Shown: one piece after another, positions 27,711 to 37,304 of the stretch
How the letters are laid out: every line of letters begins with the position of its first letter
How positions within the stretch are numbered: the first letter of the stretch is position 1
Assembly (NCBI GenBank): GCA_902788365.1
Contig: CADAJN010000008.1
Coordinates: 1 to 64,000, forward strand
Source of the DNA: an uncultured Pseudomonadota bacterium
GTDB taxonomy: Bacteria > Pseudomonadota > Alphaproteobacteria > RF32 > CAG-239
DNA: 64,000 nt
Reading direction: 5' to 3'
Translations under genes and position numbers: made by a program
Notes under the pieces: model-generated
Told to the model about the DNA's origin: nothing
The model's input: the letters and a program-made list of their open reading frames with translations, nothing else
Database searches by the model: none

Positions 27711-28365
27711 TTTTAACCTCATCAATCAAACTTTGCGTAAAAGCTTTCAGGCCGGTTTGTCTGGTGCGTTTCATCCGCTCGGCAAAAAAGATTTTCTGAA
27801 TCGTTTCAACCGCCTGTTCCGGATTAAGGCAAATCATCACATAATCATATTCGGGCCAGTGTTGCATTTTTTCCAATACCATTCCCATGCGCTTATTGAT
27901 AATTTCTTGACTATCGGTATGCCGGCCTTCCAAACGGCGGCGCAGTTCTTTAATTGACGGCGGCAGCATATAAATTGAAACAACATCATGCGGTGCCTTA
28001 GATTTTACCTGCTTTAAGCCGACCCAATCCATGTCAAAAATCACATCTTGCCCCACATTTAAAAAGCCGTCCACTTCGGAACGCAATGTGCCGTATCTTC
28101 CGCCGTATTGCGAATTAACCGTTTCATAAAAGGCATCTTCCGCCAGCAATTTATCATATTCGGCATCGCTCACATAGTGATAATCCACCCCGTCAACTTC
28201 TCCCTCGCGACGTGCCCGCGTGGTTACCGAAACCGAAAACTTCAAATTTTTATCTTGTTCCAACAGTTTTTTAATAACTGTTGTTTTACCGGTGCCGGAC
28301 GGCGCTTCAATCACAAACATAACGCCCCGACGCACTTTATCCAGTTTTTCCAAAATATCTGTCAT
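27703..28365 (-). CDS. gmk: Guanylate kinase
   Basis: Phosphorylates GMP to GDP with ATP. The 220-residue product has the P-loop APSGTGKTTV near residue 22, the GMP-binding RAREGEVDGVDYHYVS near residue 50, and the lid/arginine region RRRLEGRHTD near residue 145. The ATG at 28365 has GAGGAA upstream and gives the family's usual length; an in-frame start 63 bases earlier would add an unusual extension. It is the first gene of the operon leading to lptG. Confidence 0.95.
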   Translation of the reverse strand: MTDILEKLDKVRRGVMFVIEAPSGTGKTTVIKKLLEQDKNLKFSVSVTTRARREGEVDGVDYHYVSDAEYDKLLAEDAFYETVNSQYGGRYGTLRSEVDGFLNVGQDVIFDMDWVGLKQVKSKAPHDVVSIYMLPPSIKELRRRLEGRHTDSQEIINKRMGMVLEKMQHWPEYDYVMICLNPEQAVETIQKIFFAERMKRTRQTGLKAFTQSLIDEVKNG

Positions 28366-28447
28366 TTCTTCCTCTTGCAAAATAAATCTGGCTGTATTAT
28401 AAAACAATAAAATAAAGTATTGCAACAAATAATAATAAGGAAATCAC

Positions 28448-29206
28448 ATGAAAAAACATGCAAATATCTTAATCACCGGTGCATCTTCGGGCATCGGTGA
28501 AGCTTTGGCGCAATATTATGCCGCCCACGGCGCCGAAAAGCTGTTTTTAAGCGGCCGCAATACCGAACGTTTGGCACAAGTGGCAGAGCGTTGCCAAAGA
28601 GCCGGCGCCAAAGTTTATACTCGGCAAATAGATGTCACCGATCGCGAAGCCATGCAAAATTGGCTGAACGAATGCCAAAAAATTGCCGATTTAAACCTTG
28701 TATTTGCCAACGCCGGCGTTTCTACCGGCGAGGAAACACCCGAAAATATATATAATACTTTTTCAACTAACATCATGGGAGTTTTAAACACCATAACGCC
28801 GGTGATTGAGCGCTATAAACAACGTGCGGATAATGATAAAATCATTGCCATAACCGCCTCTATTGCCGGTTATCACGGCCTTTGTGCCTGCCCGTCATAC
28901 AGCGCCACAAAGGCTTGCGTTAAGGCCTACGGCGAGGCTTTGCGCGGTGCTCTGCAGTCATACGGCATTCAGGTAAACGTGATATGCCCCGGCTTTGTAA
29001 AATCGCGCATTACCGATAAAAACACTTGTCCGATGCCTTTTTTCATGAGTGCCGAAAAAGCGGCGGAAATTATTGCCGCACGCATAGATAAAAACATCGG
29101 ACTGATTGCATTTCCATGGCCGATGCGTTTTGCCACTTGGTTGCTTTCAATTTTACCAAACCGCCTCAGTGACTTTATTTACGCCAAATTACCGCATAAG
29201 GTTTAG
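28448..29206 (+). CDS. Short-chain dehydrogenase/reductase
   Basis: NAD(P)-dependent oxidoreductase of the classical SDR family, 252 residues. The cofactor motif ITGASSGIGEA is near residue 8, NAG near residue 88, the catalytic serine in ITASIAG near residue 137 and YSATK near residue 154. A C-terminal hydrophobic stretch (FATWLLSILPNRLSDFIYA) suggests membrane association, as in some lipid-acting SDRs. AAGGA precedes the ATG. The next gene follows by 23 bases. Substrate unknown. Confidence 0.87.
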   Translation: MKKHANILITGASSGIGEALAQYYAAHGAEKLFLSGRNTERLAQVAERCQRAGAKVYTRQIDVTDREAMQNWLNECQKIADLNLVFANAGVSTGEETPENIYNTFSTNIMGVLNTITPVIERYKQRADNDKIIAITASIAGYHGLCACPSYSATKACVKAYGEALRGALQSYGIQVNVICPGFVKSRITDKNTCPMPFFMSAEKAAEIIAARIDKNIGLIAFPWPMRFATWLLSILPNRLSDFIYAKLPHKV

Positions 29207-29229
29207 CTTTGTGCCAAAAGGACTTTGCC

Positions 29230-30945
29230 ATGCCAAAATTTTCCCGTTTTCTTGATTTTATTTTATTTCATAACCTGATTATGGCCACTTTATTTGTGCT
29301 TATCGGTATCACAATCAGCCTTTGTCTGCGCTATGAAATCATCATTGATTTATACAATTATCACTATTTTGTGCCGTGGGCTTTCTTGCATAACCGCACT
29401 TTCACCGATATTGCATTGGCTGCCGAAAACAGTTATCACAATCCGCTGATTGATATCCCTATATATTTATTGGTTAAATACTTTAACCATCAACCTTGGG
29501 TTTACTACACTTATTTCGGTGTTTTCTGGGGCTTATTGATTTTTGTTTTCTATAAAATCTGCCGCAATATTTTACAACCGAGCCAAAAGGCCGAGCTTTT
29601 CTTAGCTCTGATTATCGCCATGACCGGCTTTGCTACCTTAAGCCAAATCGGCACCTCGTCCCAAGAGGTAATTTTGGCCTTAGGCACAATGACCACACTT
29701 TATTGGTTACACAAAGAAATTTTCATAACTGCCAAAGAACGCCCTTTAGTTATTTCGGCGGCAGGGTTTTTGCTTGGCGCCATGTTCGGTTTTAAATATA
29801 CGGCGGTCACATATTGCTTGGGTGCCGGTTTTACCCTGATTTTATTTTTCAAATATTTGCGCCACCCGATTAAAACCGTTTTTTACTTTGCGCTGGGCGG
29901 TATTCTTGGCTTTTTATGTATTGACGGTTTTTGGATGTGGCGCTTATATCAAGAATTTGGCAATCCGCTGTTTCCGTATTTGAATAACATTTTCAAATCC
30001 GATTACATTGACGCCAAAATGTTCAGCTACAACAGCGTTCTTTATAAAAAGAGTTCTTTAGATTACCTGATTTTTCCGTATTTGGTTTCTTTTAATCAAG
30101 AAAACCGCATTGCCGCCGAAGCCTTTTATCGTGACCCGCGCTTTGCCATCGGCTACAGCTTATTGCTCATTGCCGCCATATCTTATTTGTGGTCTTTGAT
30201 AACCCCCAAAAAACGCCAATTAAATGTCGGCACTTTGTTTTTAGTCGTGTTTGCATTTGTCAGTTATGTGGTGTGGCTGTTTATTCTGCCGATTATGCGC
30301 TATGCCATTCCGATAGAACTGCTGATTGCTATATTAGGCGTTATGTATTTCTTCACCCTCAAGCCAAAATCAGCAATAGGTTTTGCTTTATGGTGCAGCG
30401 CCGGATTGATTATGCTGTTTACGCTTTTTGCCGGCTTACCTTACCCGAATTGGGGACAGAGGTTAGGAGAAACACAGATATTATATAAAAATAATGTGCA
30501 CCTGCCGCAAAATTCGTTAATATTAACCGTCAATTACGGCACCGGTGCGACTGCGGCACGCATTGCCGAAAACAATCCGGATGTAAAATTTGCCAACATT
30601 ACCACGCCTTTCACAATGGAAGGCACCAAGTTGGCGCAAAAAATAGAACAATATAAAAAAAACAGCGACTACATTGCCTATATGGCGGTTGTAAAAACAC
30701 CGTTAACCGCGTTTGATTATCACACACCGACCAAATATGTGTTTGTAGATAAACGTATGAAAAACTCGTATGAAAACATTCGTTATATTCTTCAAAACGC
30801 CATCGGAATTGATAAGTTTTATTGCCAAGACATATCAAATGCGCCACACATGCTTAAAGTATTTTTATGCATAGATAAAAAAGACAAGCACACCGTTTTT
30901 CCGTCGTCACAGCGGTCTGTAATATTAAAGCCGCGAAATAAATAG
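29230..30945 (+). CDS. Polytopic GT-C-like membrane protein
   Basis: Membrane protein of 571 residues with about ten hydrophobic segments. The first loop holds IIIDLYNYHYFVPWAF and ENSYHNPLIDIP, an acidic/aromatic pattern seen in a family of uncharacterised GT-C-like proteins that use polyprenyl-phosphate sugars. The C-terminal 100 residues form a soluble domain. AAGGA lies before the ATG at 29230. It probably forms an operon with the SDR upstream. A role in glycan or lipid modification is inferred; no catalytic residue can be assigned firmly. Confidence 0.62.
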   Translation: MPKFSRFLDFILFHNLIMATLFVLIGITISLCLRYEIIIDLYNYHYFVPWAFLHNRTFTDIALAAENSYHNPLIDIPIYLLVKYFNHQPWVYYTYFGVFWGLLIFVFYKICRNILQPSQKAELFLALIIAMTGFATLSQIGTSSQEVILALGTMTTLYWLHKEIFITAKERPLVISAAGFLLGAMFGFKYTAVTYCLGAGFTLILFFKYLRHPIKTVFYFALGGILGFLCIDGFWMWRLYQEFGNPLFPYLNNIFKSDYIDAKMFSYNSVLYKKSSLDYLIFPYLVSFNQENRIAAEAFYRDPRFAIGYSLLLIAAISYLWSLITPKKRQLNVGTLFLVVFAFVSYVVWLFILPIMRYAIPIELLIAILGVMYFFTLKPKSAIGFALWCSAGLIMLFTLFAGLPYPNWGQRLGETQILYKNNVHLPQNSLILTVNYGTGATAARIAENNPDVKFANITTPFTMEGTKLAQKIEQYKKNSDYIAYMAVVKTPLTAFDYHTPTKYVFVDKRMKNSYENIRYILQNAIGIDKFYCQDISNAPHMLKVFLCIDKKDKHTVFPSSQRSVILKPRNK

Positions 30946-30976
30946 TCACATCGTTGCGCTTTATATGCGTTTTTAC

Positions 30977-31855
30977 TTACCTGTTAATAAAGTTTCTGAT
31001 ACGAAAATATTGCAACATAATCAGAAACAGACACAGTCTTTTTCTAAAAGATTGTTTATCCGGATTATTCAAACGTCTTTTTATCAACGTCAAATAAACG
31101 ATTTGTATGCCATAAAGCCACTCTTTTGATGATAACAAAGCGTATTTGTTAATACTTGAAAACAATCTCTTAAAGCGAGACATATTTCCCCAAATACCGA
31201 GAAAACCGGAAAGCTCCAACAACAGTGACGCCATATCTTCACTGATGTGACCGTATCGTAACATTTCTCCGTCTATTATATGAAAACTTCCATCTGCCGC
31301 CAGCAATATATTATTGGCCATCAAGTCGCCATGAATCAAATTATGCGTTTCCGGAAAATAAACCAATTCTCTTTTTAATAACGCCATAATCTTGGCATAT
31401 AAAATAGAAAATACGTTTTTTTTTGTTTCTTTTAAGGCCGTTTCTGCCTCAGTAAACAGCACATTTATATCAATCATCGAATAGATAACCGTGCTATCCG
31501 GTTTGCAATTCAATATTTTTTGGTAGTTATGCCATAAACACTCAATAACCGCTTCCGTGCAATCTCTGTAATGTATTTTATGACCGTCTATAAATTGCGT
31601 AAGCAAAAATTTATATTCCCTAAAATCTTCGCTTTTGCTTTCATATAACACACCGTATAATCTGCAAAATTCTTTGATTTTATAGAAAGCGCCTTTATCT
31701 TCCAGTAACTTTAAAAAATATTTTCCTTTTGTCGTTATAACACAAAAATTATACGATGAACCACCTGTATATATTTCATACATATCTTTATATTCTGAAG
31801 GAAAAAGATTTTTTTCAACAAACCTTTGCAGTTCGGTATAATGTGAAAATTTCAT
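30977..31855 (-). CDS. APH-like phosphotransferase (kinase fold)
   Basis: Predicted small-molecule or lipopolysaccharide-sugar kinase of 292 residues. The aminoglycoside-phosphotransferase core is clear: LIHGDLMANNILL near residue 165 (catalytic loop, HGDxxxxN) and FHIIDGEMLRYG near residue 185 (metal-binding D). The N-terminal lobe contains SYNFCVITTKGKYFLKLLED, with the ATP-binding lysine. The C-terminus is basic and hydrophobic. The ATG at 31855 is preferred, but no good ribosome-binding site is seen at any start. It lies just outside the left repeat of the putative island. Substrate unknown. Confidence 0.68.
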   Translation of the reverse strand: MKFSHYTELQRFVEKNLFPSEYKDMYEIYTGGSSYNFCVITTKGKYFLKLLEDKGAFYKIKEFCRLYGVLYESKSEDFREYKFLLTQFIDGHKIHYRDCTEAVIECLWHNYQKILNCKPDSTVIYSMIDINVLFTEAETALKETKKNVFSILYAKIMALLKRELVYFPETHNLIHGDLMANNILLAADGSFHIIDGEMLRYGHISEDMASLLLELSGFLGIWGNMSRFKRLFSSINKYALLSSKEWLYGIQIVYLTLIKRRLNNPDKQSFRKRLCLFLIMLQYFRIRNFINR

Positions 31856-31951
31856 GGTTAAACTTTCAATACAGTATAATAACACTGGCAGTAATATACA
31901 AAAAAGTGTTTAATATAGAGTAAACCCGCTTTTTGCCTATATGATTTTGCA

Positions 31952-31989
31952 AAATAAAAAACGCCCAAAGGGCGTTTCTTTATTGGCGG
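31952..31989 (+). repeat. Left direct repeat of the putative island
   Basis: This stretch matches 37631-37671 almost base for base: A-rich sequence, the hairpin GCCC-AAA-GGGC, then TTTCTTTATTGGCGG. The right copy leads into tRNA-Ser 3'-end sequence; this one continues into unrelated DNA. The pair looks like attachment-site halves, although both also resemble a terminator. Confidence 0.55.
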
Positions 31990-32068
31990 GCAGCATCGTG
32001 CAATCTACGGACCAATAGGTAAAATAAAAAATGCTTATATTTTGATATTTTCAAATTCGTCCAGATGT

Positions 32069-32257
32069 TCAACGACGATTGTCGGCCATTGCGTATGCTG
32101 TTTCAATGGTTACCTCCTTTTCGGCCTCATAAATTGCCTTAGCTCCGATTGTATAAAAATCCACCAGTCTGTTTGTTATTTCATCAAGTTCAGCATCCGT
32201 AACGTCGGGATAATAAACTTTAAGCTCATTTTTGAGCAAACTATATGTATCTGTCAT
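32069..32257 (-). CDS. Small hypothetical protein in the island
   Basis: A 62-residue acidic protein (VTDAELDEITNRLVDFYTIGAK), probably helical, with no recognised motif. It lies downstream of the recombinase on the same strand. A perfect TATAAT ends 2 bases before the ATG and there is no ribosome-binding site, so expression would be leaderless or from another start. It could be a small island-borne accessory protein. Confidence 0.45.
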   Translation of the reverse strand: MTDTYSLLKNELKVYYPDVTDAELDEITNRLVDFYTIGAKAIYEAEKEVTIETAYAMADNRR

Positions 32258-32319
32258 GCATTATAGAATTCAGAGCAATGCGCTTTTCTAATAAAATAAA
32301 GCTCCAAATAGTTTATTTT

Positions 32320-32934
32320 TCAAATGCAAGCAGACTGCCTATCTATCCTGTCTAAATAACGTCTTAAAGTGCCGCGACCGACACCTAAAATGCGCGCAAT
32401 TTCAGATTTTGATATACCTTTTTCGAGCAATTTACGGATGCGCCGGCTGTTTTTGCTTAATTTCAGTTTTTTTGACTCTGCCGTAAATGGACGGCCGAGC
32501 TTTTTGCCTTGCGCCTTAATATTTGCCAAGCTTGTTTTGGTGCGGTCAGAGATGAGTTTTCGTTCAATTTCGGCAGCTAAACCGAAGGCAAAGGCCAAAA
32601 CTTTGCTTTGTATATCGTTTCCAAGCCGATAATTTTCTTTTATCGTCCAGACCTGGCAATTTTTATTAAGACACGTTTCCAAAATACGCATTACTTCCAA
32701 CAGGGAGCGACCTAAACGCGATATTTCACAAGAGATTAACACATCATTTTCTTGCAAATTGTCCAGCAATTCTCCAAGCTTGCGATTTTTCAGGGTTTTC
32801 CGGCTTGATATTTTTTCTTCTACCCATGTGTCGATTTTTATGCCTTCTTTAAGCGCGAAATTTTCTATTTCAAAACGCTGATGTTCGAGCGTCTGTTTAT
32901 TTGAGCTAACCCTTATATATCCGATGTTTGCCAT
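32320..32934 (-). CDS. Serine site-specific recombinase (resolvase/invertase)
   Basis: Serine recombinase of 204 residues that would cut and rejoin DNA through a phosphoserine link. The N-terminus has GYIRVSSNKQ with the catalytic serine near residue 9, then ISRLGRSLLEVMRIL (the arginine motif), the long E helix, and a C-terminal Hin-type helix-turn-helix (KGISKSEIARILGVGRGTLRRYL). It resembles the Pin/Mpi invertase group more than large integrases. The ATG at 32934 has GGAGA upstream. A large palindrome sits just in front of the gene. It could resolve, invert or mobilise DNA here. Confidence 0.9.
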   Translation of the reverse strand: MANIGYIRVSSNKQTLEHQRFEIENFALKEGIKIDTWVEEKISSRKTLKNRKLGELLDNLQENDVLISCEISRLGRSLLEVMRILETCLNKNCQVWTIKENYRLGNDIQSKVLAFAFGLAAEIERKLISDRTKTSLANIKAQGKKLGRPFTAESKKLKLSKNSRRIRKLLEKGISKSEIARILGVGRGTLRRYLDRIDRQSACI

Positions 32935-32959
32935 ATTCAAAAGTCTCCAAAAATAAGTT

Positions 32960-33005
32960 AAAAAACTGGTCCATTTAATAGAACGTTTAAATCAACCAGT
33001 TTTTT
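32960..33005. repeat. 46-bp palindrome upstream of the recombinase
   Basis: AAAAAACTGGT (32960-32970) and ACCAGTTTTTT (32995-33005) are perfect inverted arms, with a second inner pair ATTTAA / TTAAAT. It lies between the divergent recombinase and glycosyltransferase genes. It could be a recombination site, an operator for the recombinase, or a bidirectional terminator (A-run and T-run at its ends). Confidence 0.55.
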
Positions 33006-33168
33006 GCACTTACACACCTTTTATTCAAAAATAGTGAAATACAGCATTTATAAGATTTATGAAAGATTTACACTTCTTAACTTCTGGCAAGAAAATCCCT
33101 TTTTGCCCTTTGGCTTTAAACGTTGGTTTATGGCAAAGGCATAAGTATGGAAATGTCGGAGATAAGAA

Positions 33169-34083
33169 ATGGTTAAGGTTGCTGTTATTATACCGGTTTA
33201 TAATGTTGAAACATATTTACCTCAATGCTTGGATAGTGTGATAAATCAAACACTTTCGGATATTGAAATTATCTGCGTAAATGATGGTTCAACCGATAAT
33301 AGTGGCGAAATTTTAGCTCAATATGCGGTAAAGGAGAAAAGAATAAAGGTAATAAACCAACAAAATCAAGGGTTATCTGCCGCACGAAATGCAGGATTGA
33401 AAATAGCAACGGCAAACTACATTTCGTTTATTGACAGTGATGATTTTGTGCATCCTCAATTTTTAGAAATTTTATATAATGCCATTCAAACTAGTAATTC
33501 TGATATTGCCGGTTGCAATTTTGCAAAAATTTCTGATGATAAAGAAATTTTGAAGATAGAAAATACATCACCAAAGATTTATACACCAGCATTAAACGTG
33601 CTACTGGATACGAAAAATTTTATCCATTTTAATGTGTGGAATAAGCTTTATAATCGTAAGGCAATGCAAAATATTTCTTTTGTTGAGGGGATTTACTATG
33701 AAGATTGGATTTTTAATATTTGCGTTTTCGCACAGATTAAATCATTTGCTTGGATAAACTCTCCGCTTTATGGATATCGTATTTCCAATGAATCTATCAT
33801 GCGCAGTTCATATAATTTGAAGAAATTAAACGATTATGTAACTGGAATCAATGAAGTCTATGATTTTATAAATAAAAATTATCCGGAACAATGGCAGAAA
33901 ATAAAACAAACGCGAATTGCCCGCACTGTAAAAATGATGATGAACAGCGCTTTACGATCAAAAGATGCTGAAATTGTTGCAAACACCAAAAAAGTACTAA
34001 AAAAACTATATGATTGCTCTGTTATTGGATATAGCGGGCTTTCTTTGCACAATAAAATTAAACTACTCAATTTTTTACATTAA
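33169..34083 (+). CDS. GT2 family glycosyltransferase
   Basis: Transfers a sugar from a nucleotide donor to a surface glycan; 304 residues. The GT-A fold begins at VAVIIPVYNVETYLPQCLDS, with NDGSTDNS near residue 40 and the metal-binding FIDSDDF near residue 90. The C-terminal third is helical and specific to this protein. GGAG precedes the ATG. It is the first of five same-strand genes in the AT-rich island. Sugar and acceptor are unknown. Confidence 0.9.
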   Translation: MVKVAVIIPVYNVETYLPQCLDSVINQTLSDIEIICVNDGSTDNSGEILAQYAVKEKRIKVINQQNQGLSAARNAGLKIATANYISFIDSDDFVHPQFLEILYNAIQTSNSDIAGCNFAKISDDKEILKIENTSPKIYTPALNVLLDTKNFIHFNVWNKLYNRKAMQNISFVEGIYYEDWIFNICVFAQIKSFAWINSPLYGYRISNESIMRSSYNLKKLNDYVTGINEVYDFINKNYPEQWQKIKQTRIARTVKMMMNSALRSKDAEIVANTKKVLKKLYDCSVIGYSGLSLHNKIKLLNFLH

Positions 34084-34094
34084 AAGGAGCCAAT

Positions 34095-35087
34095 ATGATA
34101 CCAAAAAGAATTTTTTATGTATGGGGCGCATATGATGATAAAAAGCGTGATGTTTTAGCTTGTATGCAATCTTGGCGACAAAATTGCCAAGATTATGAAA
34201 TAGTTGAAATTAACGAAAATAGTGTGGAATATTTTGACTTCCAAAAAGAATTACAGCAAAACAAATGGTTTAGAACGGTCTTTGAAAAGAAGATGTGGGC
34301 TTATGTTGCTGACTACATACGCGTTAAAGTCTTATATGATAATGGCGGAATTTATTTGGATACAGATGTTACTGTTATTAAAAATTTTGATAAATTTCTT
34401 AATGATCCTGCTTTTGTAGGAATTCAATGTAGCGGAAGATGGAATTATGTAGAACCTGCAATTTTAGGTGCACAAAGAGGAAACAAATTTCTACATGAGA
34501 TTACTGAATTTTATAATGACGAGATATGGACACAACCAATATATACGATGCCACAAATTTTTGAACATTATTTGCAGCGTATGTATAATATATATAAATT
34601 TCCTTCTAAGCAAAAGCAAACCTTAATTAAGACAAATGATATTTATATCTATCCAGAGCGTATTTTTATTCCTTTTGAATTTGGTCAAAAATTTTCTCCT
34701 GAATGTGTAGAAAAAGATACTCATACAATTCATTGGTTTGGCGGTAGTTGGTTGAAACCTGACATTGAATATTTTTTGAAGAATAAACATAAAAATACCT
34801 CATTTATATCTTCAAAAATTAAACGCTATTACGTTATTAAATTATTTAAGTATATTCCTATTATATGTATATATACCAAAGAAAAAGAAAATAATGGTAT
34901 GTGGAATAAAATAACATATATCAGATTGTTGTATGTTATTCCGCTTATAAAATATATAAAGAATATTAAAGGTTTCAAAATAAAGTTATTCGACGTTATT
35001 TCTTTTTTAAGATACAAAAACATAGAAAACAAATACAATTTTTATTTATTTAATTTTATTCCTCTTTTAAAAATTCGGAGAAAATAG
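34095..35087 (+). CDS. GT32-type glycosyltransferase
   Basis: Capsule- or LPS-type glycosyltransferase of 330 residues. It starts IPKRIFYVWG as in the Gly_transf_sug (GT32) family. The DXD motif is in GGIYLDTDVTVIKNFD near residue 90, and HWFGGSW near residue 215 is the usual C-terminal end of the domain. The remaining 110 residues are basic and hydrophobic and may bind the membrane. AAAGGAG precedes the ATG; the next gene starts directly at its stop. Very AT-rich. Confidence 0.87.
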   Translation: MIPKRIFYVWGAYDDKKRDVLACMQSWRQNCQDYEIVEINENSVEYFDFQKELQQNKWFRTVFEKKMWAYVADYIRVKVLYDNGGIYLDTDVTVIKNFDKFLNDPAFVGIQCSGRWNYVEPAILGAQRGNKFLHEITEFYNDEIWTQPIYTMPQIFEHYLQRMYNIYKFPSKQKQTLIKTNDIYIYPERIFIPFEFGQKFSPECVEKDTHTIHWFGGSWLKPDIEYFLKNKHKNTSFISSKIKRYYVIKLFKYIPIICIYTKEKENNGMWNKITYIRLLYVIPLIKYIKNIKGFKIKLFDVISFLRYKNIENKYNFYLFNFIPLLKIRRK

Positions 35088-36098
35088 ATGCCTAAAGTTA
35101 CAATTATCATTCCTGTTTATAACGTCGAAAAATATATACACCAGTCTGTAAATAGTGCTCTTGCTCAAACATTGAAAGACATTGAAATTATTCTTATTGA
35201 TGATCAGAGCCCGGATAATTGTCCGCAAATTTGCGATGAATATGCTAAAATGGATTCAAGAGTTATTGTTGTCCACCAAAGAAACAGAGGTTTGGGTGGA
35301 GCTAGAAATGCAGGTTTAGATATAGCAAAAGGAGATTATATTTTATTTTTAGACTCGGATGATTGGATCGCTCTAGAGTGTTGCGAACAAATGTATAATA
35401 TTGCTCTGAAGTATCAAACAGATATTGTCTTATCAGGAGAAGTTTTATATCTAGAAGACCAGGATAGGTTTTCTCCTGGGTACAGGCATTATCGCGCACA
35501 AATTATGCAGAATATAACGCATGAAACATATATTAAATGTTTTACACCGGCATGGGGCAGATTATATAAAAAATCCTTTATAGATAAATATCATTTAAGA
35601 TTCGTCGAAAAATGTCTTTATGAAGATAATTCTTGGGGATGTTTGATCGCAGGTTTAACTGAAAAAGTATCATATGCGGGTAATTTTTTCTATTACCGGC
35701 AACGGTCTGGAAGCATTACGAGTAATGTAGACGAACGGGTTTTAGATTGGGTCCGTGATTTTAAGTATTTTCAAAAAATACTTAAAAAAGTTCCTTTACC
35801 TAAGCAAAAGTTAATTTGGGCTTATGAGTGGTATTTGCTGAACTTTTACAATTACTTTAAAAAATGTTCTCCAAATCTGCAATGGCGTTTTTTTCATTTT
35901 ATATCGGATAATTTTCAACCTGTAAATCTCTCTGAAAAGGATTTATTAAAAAATGCAATCTTTAACGATAAAAATGGTGAAATTTTAGAATTTTACAGAA
36001 AAATAAAGAAAAAAGAGCTGCATTCATATTGTTTAGACTTCAAACTATTTGGTTGTATTCCCCTTATTTCTTTTATTGCTAAAGAAAAGGAAATATAA
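35088..36098 (+). CDS. GT2 family glycosyltransferase
   Basis: Second GT2 enzyme of the island, 336 residues. VTIIIPVYNVEKYIHQSVNSA is at the N-terminus, then IDDQSPDNCPQICDEY, GGARNAGLDIA near residue 70 and FLDSDDW near residue 90. It is similar in plan to the enzyme at 33169 but clearly distinct in the C-terminal half. The ribosome-binding site GGAG lies in the end of the upstream gene. Acceptor unknown. Confidence 0.9.
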   Translation: MPKVTIIIPVYNVEKYIHQSVNSALAQTLKDIEIILIDDQSPDNCPQICDEYAKMDSRVIVVHQRNRGLGGARNAGLDIAKGDYILFLDSDDWIALECCEQMYNIALKYQTDIVLSGEVLYLEDQDRFSPGYRHYRAQIMQNITHETYIKCFTPAWGRLYKKSFIDKYHLRFVEKCLYEDNSWGCLIAGLTEKVSYAGNFFYYRQRSGSITSNVDERVLDWVRDFKYFQKILKKVPLPKQKLIWAYEWYLLNFYNYFKKCSPNLQWRFFHFISDNFQPVNLSEKDLLKNAIFNDKNGEILEFYRKIKKKELHSYCLDFKLFGCIPLISFIAKEKEI

Positions 36099-36100
36099 CT

Positions 36101-36871
36101 ATGCTGCACTATATTCATAGACATGATATTCAAAATACCGGTGATTATAAATGTTGTCCTTTAGAATATTTTTTCTATATGTTTCCTTTAGATTACCTAG
36201 TACATGATATTTATAATATTAACTATGCAATGATCGAAAAAAATGATATTGTTATATTAGGCGGTGGTGGATTATTAGATTGTATAAATAAATGGAATGT
36301 CAGCATAAATAAATTACTAGATATTTGTGACAATGTTATATCATGGGGATGCGGGTTTAATTTTTATAACACAATAATAAATGATAAAATAGCATTTGAA
36401 AAGTTCAAATTATTATCAATTAGAGATTATCGCCATCCTTCAAAATATAAATTTGTGCCTTGTGTTTCTTGCATGATGCCTGAATTATCGAGATTTTTTG
36501 AGATTAAACGGAATATCGGAATTTTAGAATACAAGGATAATCCTATAATAACTTTCAGTTATCCCAAAATATCTAATAAAGCATCATTAGATGAAATTAT
36601 TGAATTTATAGGATCATCCAACGTTATTATTACAAATTCCTACCACGCCTGTTATTGGGCAACCTTAATGAAAAAGAAAGTTATTCTTTACAATGAGCAC
36701 AGTTCAAAATTTGATTATATACAATATGCGCCTGTAAAATATAGCGGTAATCTTCGTAAAGACATTCGGCGGGCAAAGATTTATGAAGATGCTCTAGATA
36801 ATTGTAGAAAAACAAATATTGAATTTGCAAATAATGTTCGTAACTTTATAAAAAAATCAGAGGACATTTAA
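36101..36871 (+). CDS. Polysaccharide pyruvyl transferase-like protein
   Basis: Member of the polysaccharide pyruvyl transferase (PF04230-like) fold, 256 residues. Characteristic parts are NTGDYKCCP near residue 12, the glycine-rich VILGGGGLLD near residue 50, and ITNSYHACYWATLMKKKVILY near residue 190. The family adds ketal pyruvate to sugars or acts as a related transferase. It is shorter than most members (300-400 residues), so it may be reduced. AAGGA precedes the ATG and the gene ends 1 base before the next. Confidence 0.78.
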   Translation: MLHYIHRHDIQNTGDYKCCPLEYFFYMFPLDYLVHDIYNINYAMIEKNDIVILGGGGLLDCINKWNVSINKLLDICDNVISWGCGFNFYNTIINDKIAFEKFKLLSIRDYRHPSKYKFVPCVSCMMPELSRFFEIKRNIGILEYKDNPIITFSYPKISNKASLDEIIEFIGSSNVIITNSYHACYWATLMKKKVILYNEHSSKFDYIQYAPVKYSGNLRKDIRRAKIYEDALDNCRKTNIEFANNVRNFIKKSEDI

Positions 36872-36872
36872 C

Positions 36873-37304
36873 ATGACAACATATTACATAGTATCCGGTG
36901 GATTTGCCCCCATTCATGAAGGACATATCGAGATGATAAAGGCTTCGGCTGCAGCATCTGACGGTGTGATTGTATTGGCTAATTCTGATGCTTGGTTGTG
37001 CCGCAAAAAAGGTAAAAATTTCCAGACCATGAAAACTCGTAAAGCGATTTTGGAAAACTTAAAAGGCGTTATAGATGTTTTGGAATTTGATGATTCAGAT
37101 AATTCGGCTTCTGACGGCATAAGAAAAGCTCGTGCCAAATATCCGGCTGAACGTTTGGTGTTTGCAAACGGCGGAGACAGAGGCAAAGATAATATTCCGG
37201 AAGGTCCGGCTTGCCAAGAGTGTAATATGGATTTAGCTTTTGGGGTTGGCGGTAACAATAAAGCCAACTCATCTTCTTGGATTTTGGAAAACTGGAATAA
37301 GTAA
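36873..37304 (+). CDS. Cytidylyltransferase-like nucleotidyltransferase
   Basis: Small nucleotidyltransferase of 143 residues. The HxGH motif is in SGGFAPIHEGHIEMIKAS near residue 10, and VFANGGDRGKDNIPE near residue 90 is a second conserved region. It probably links CMP or AMP to a sugar phosphate or polyol phosphate used by the neighbouring glycosyltransferases. Its base composition is visibly less AT-rich than the four genes before it, so it may have a different origin. The usual ISSTRI motif of the family is not evident; a phage-like subgroup is possible. Confidence 0.78.
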   Translation: MTTYYIVSGGFAPIHEGHIEMIKASAAASDGVIVLANSDAWLCRKKGKNFQTMKTRKAILENLKGVIDVLEFDDSDNSASDGIRKARAKYPAERLVFANGGDRGKDNIPEGPACQECNMDLAFGVGGNNKANSSSWILENWNK

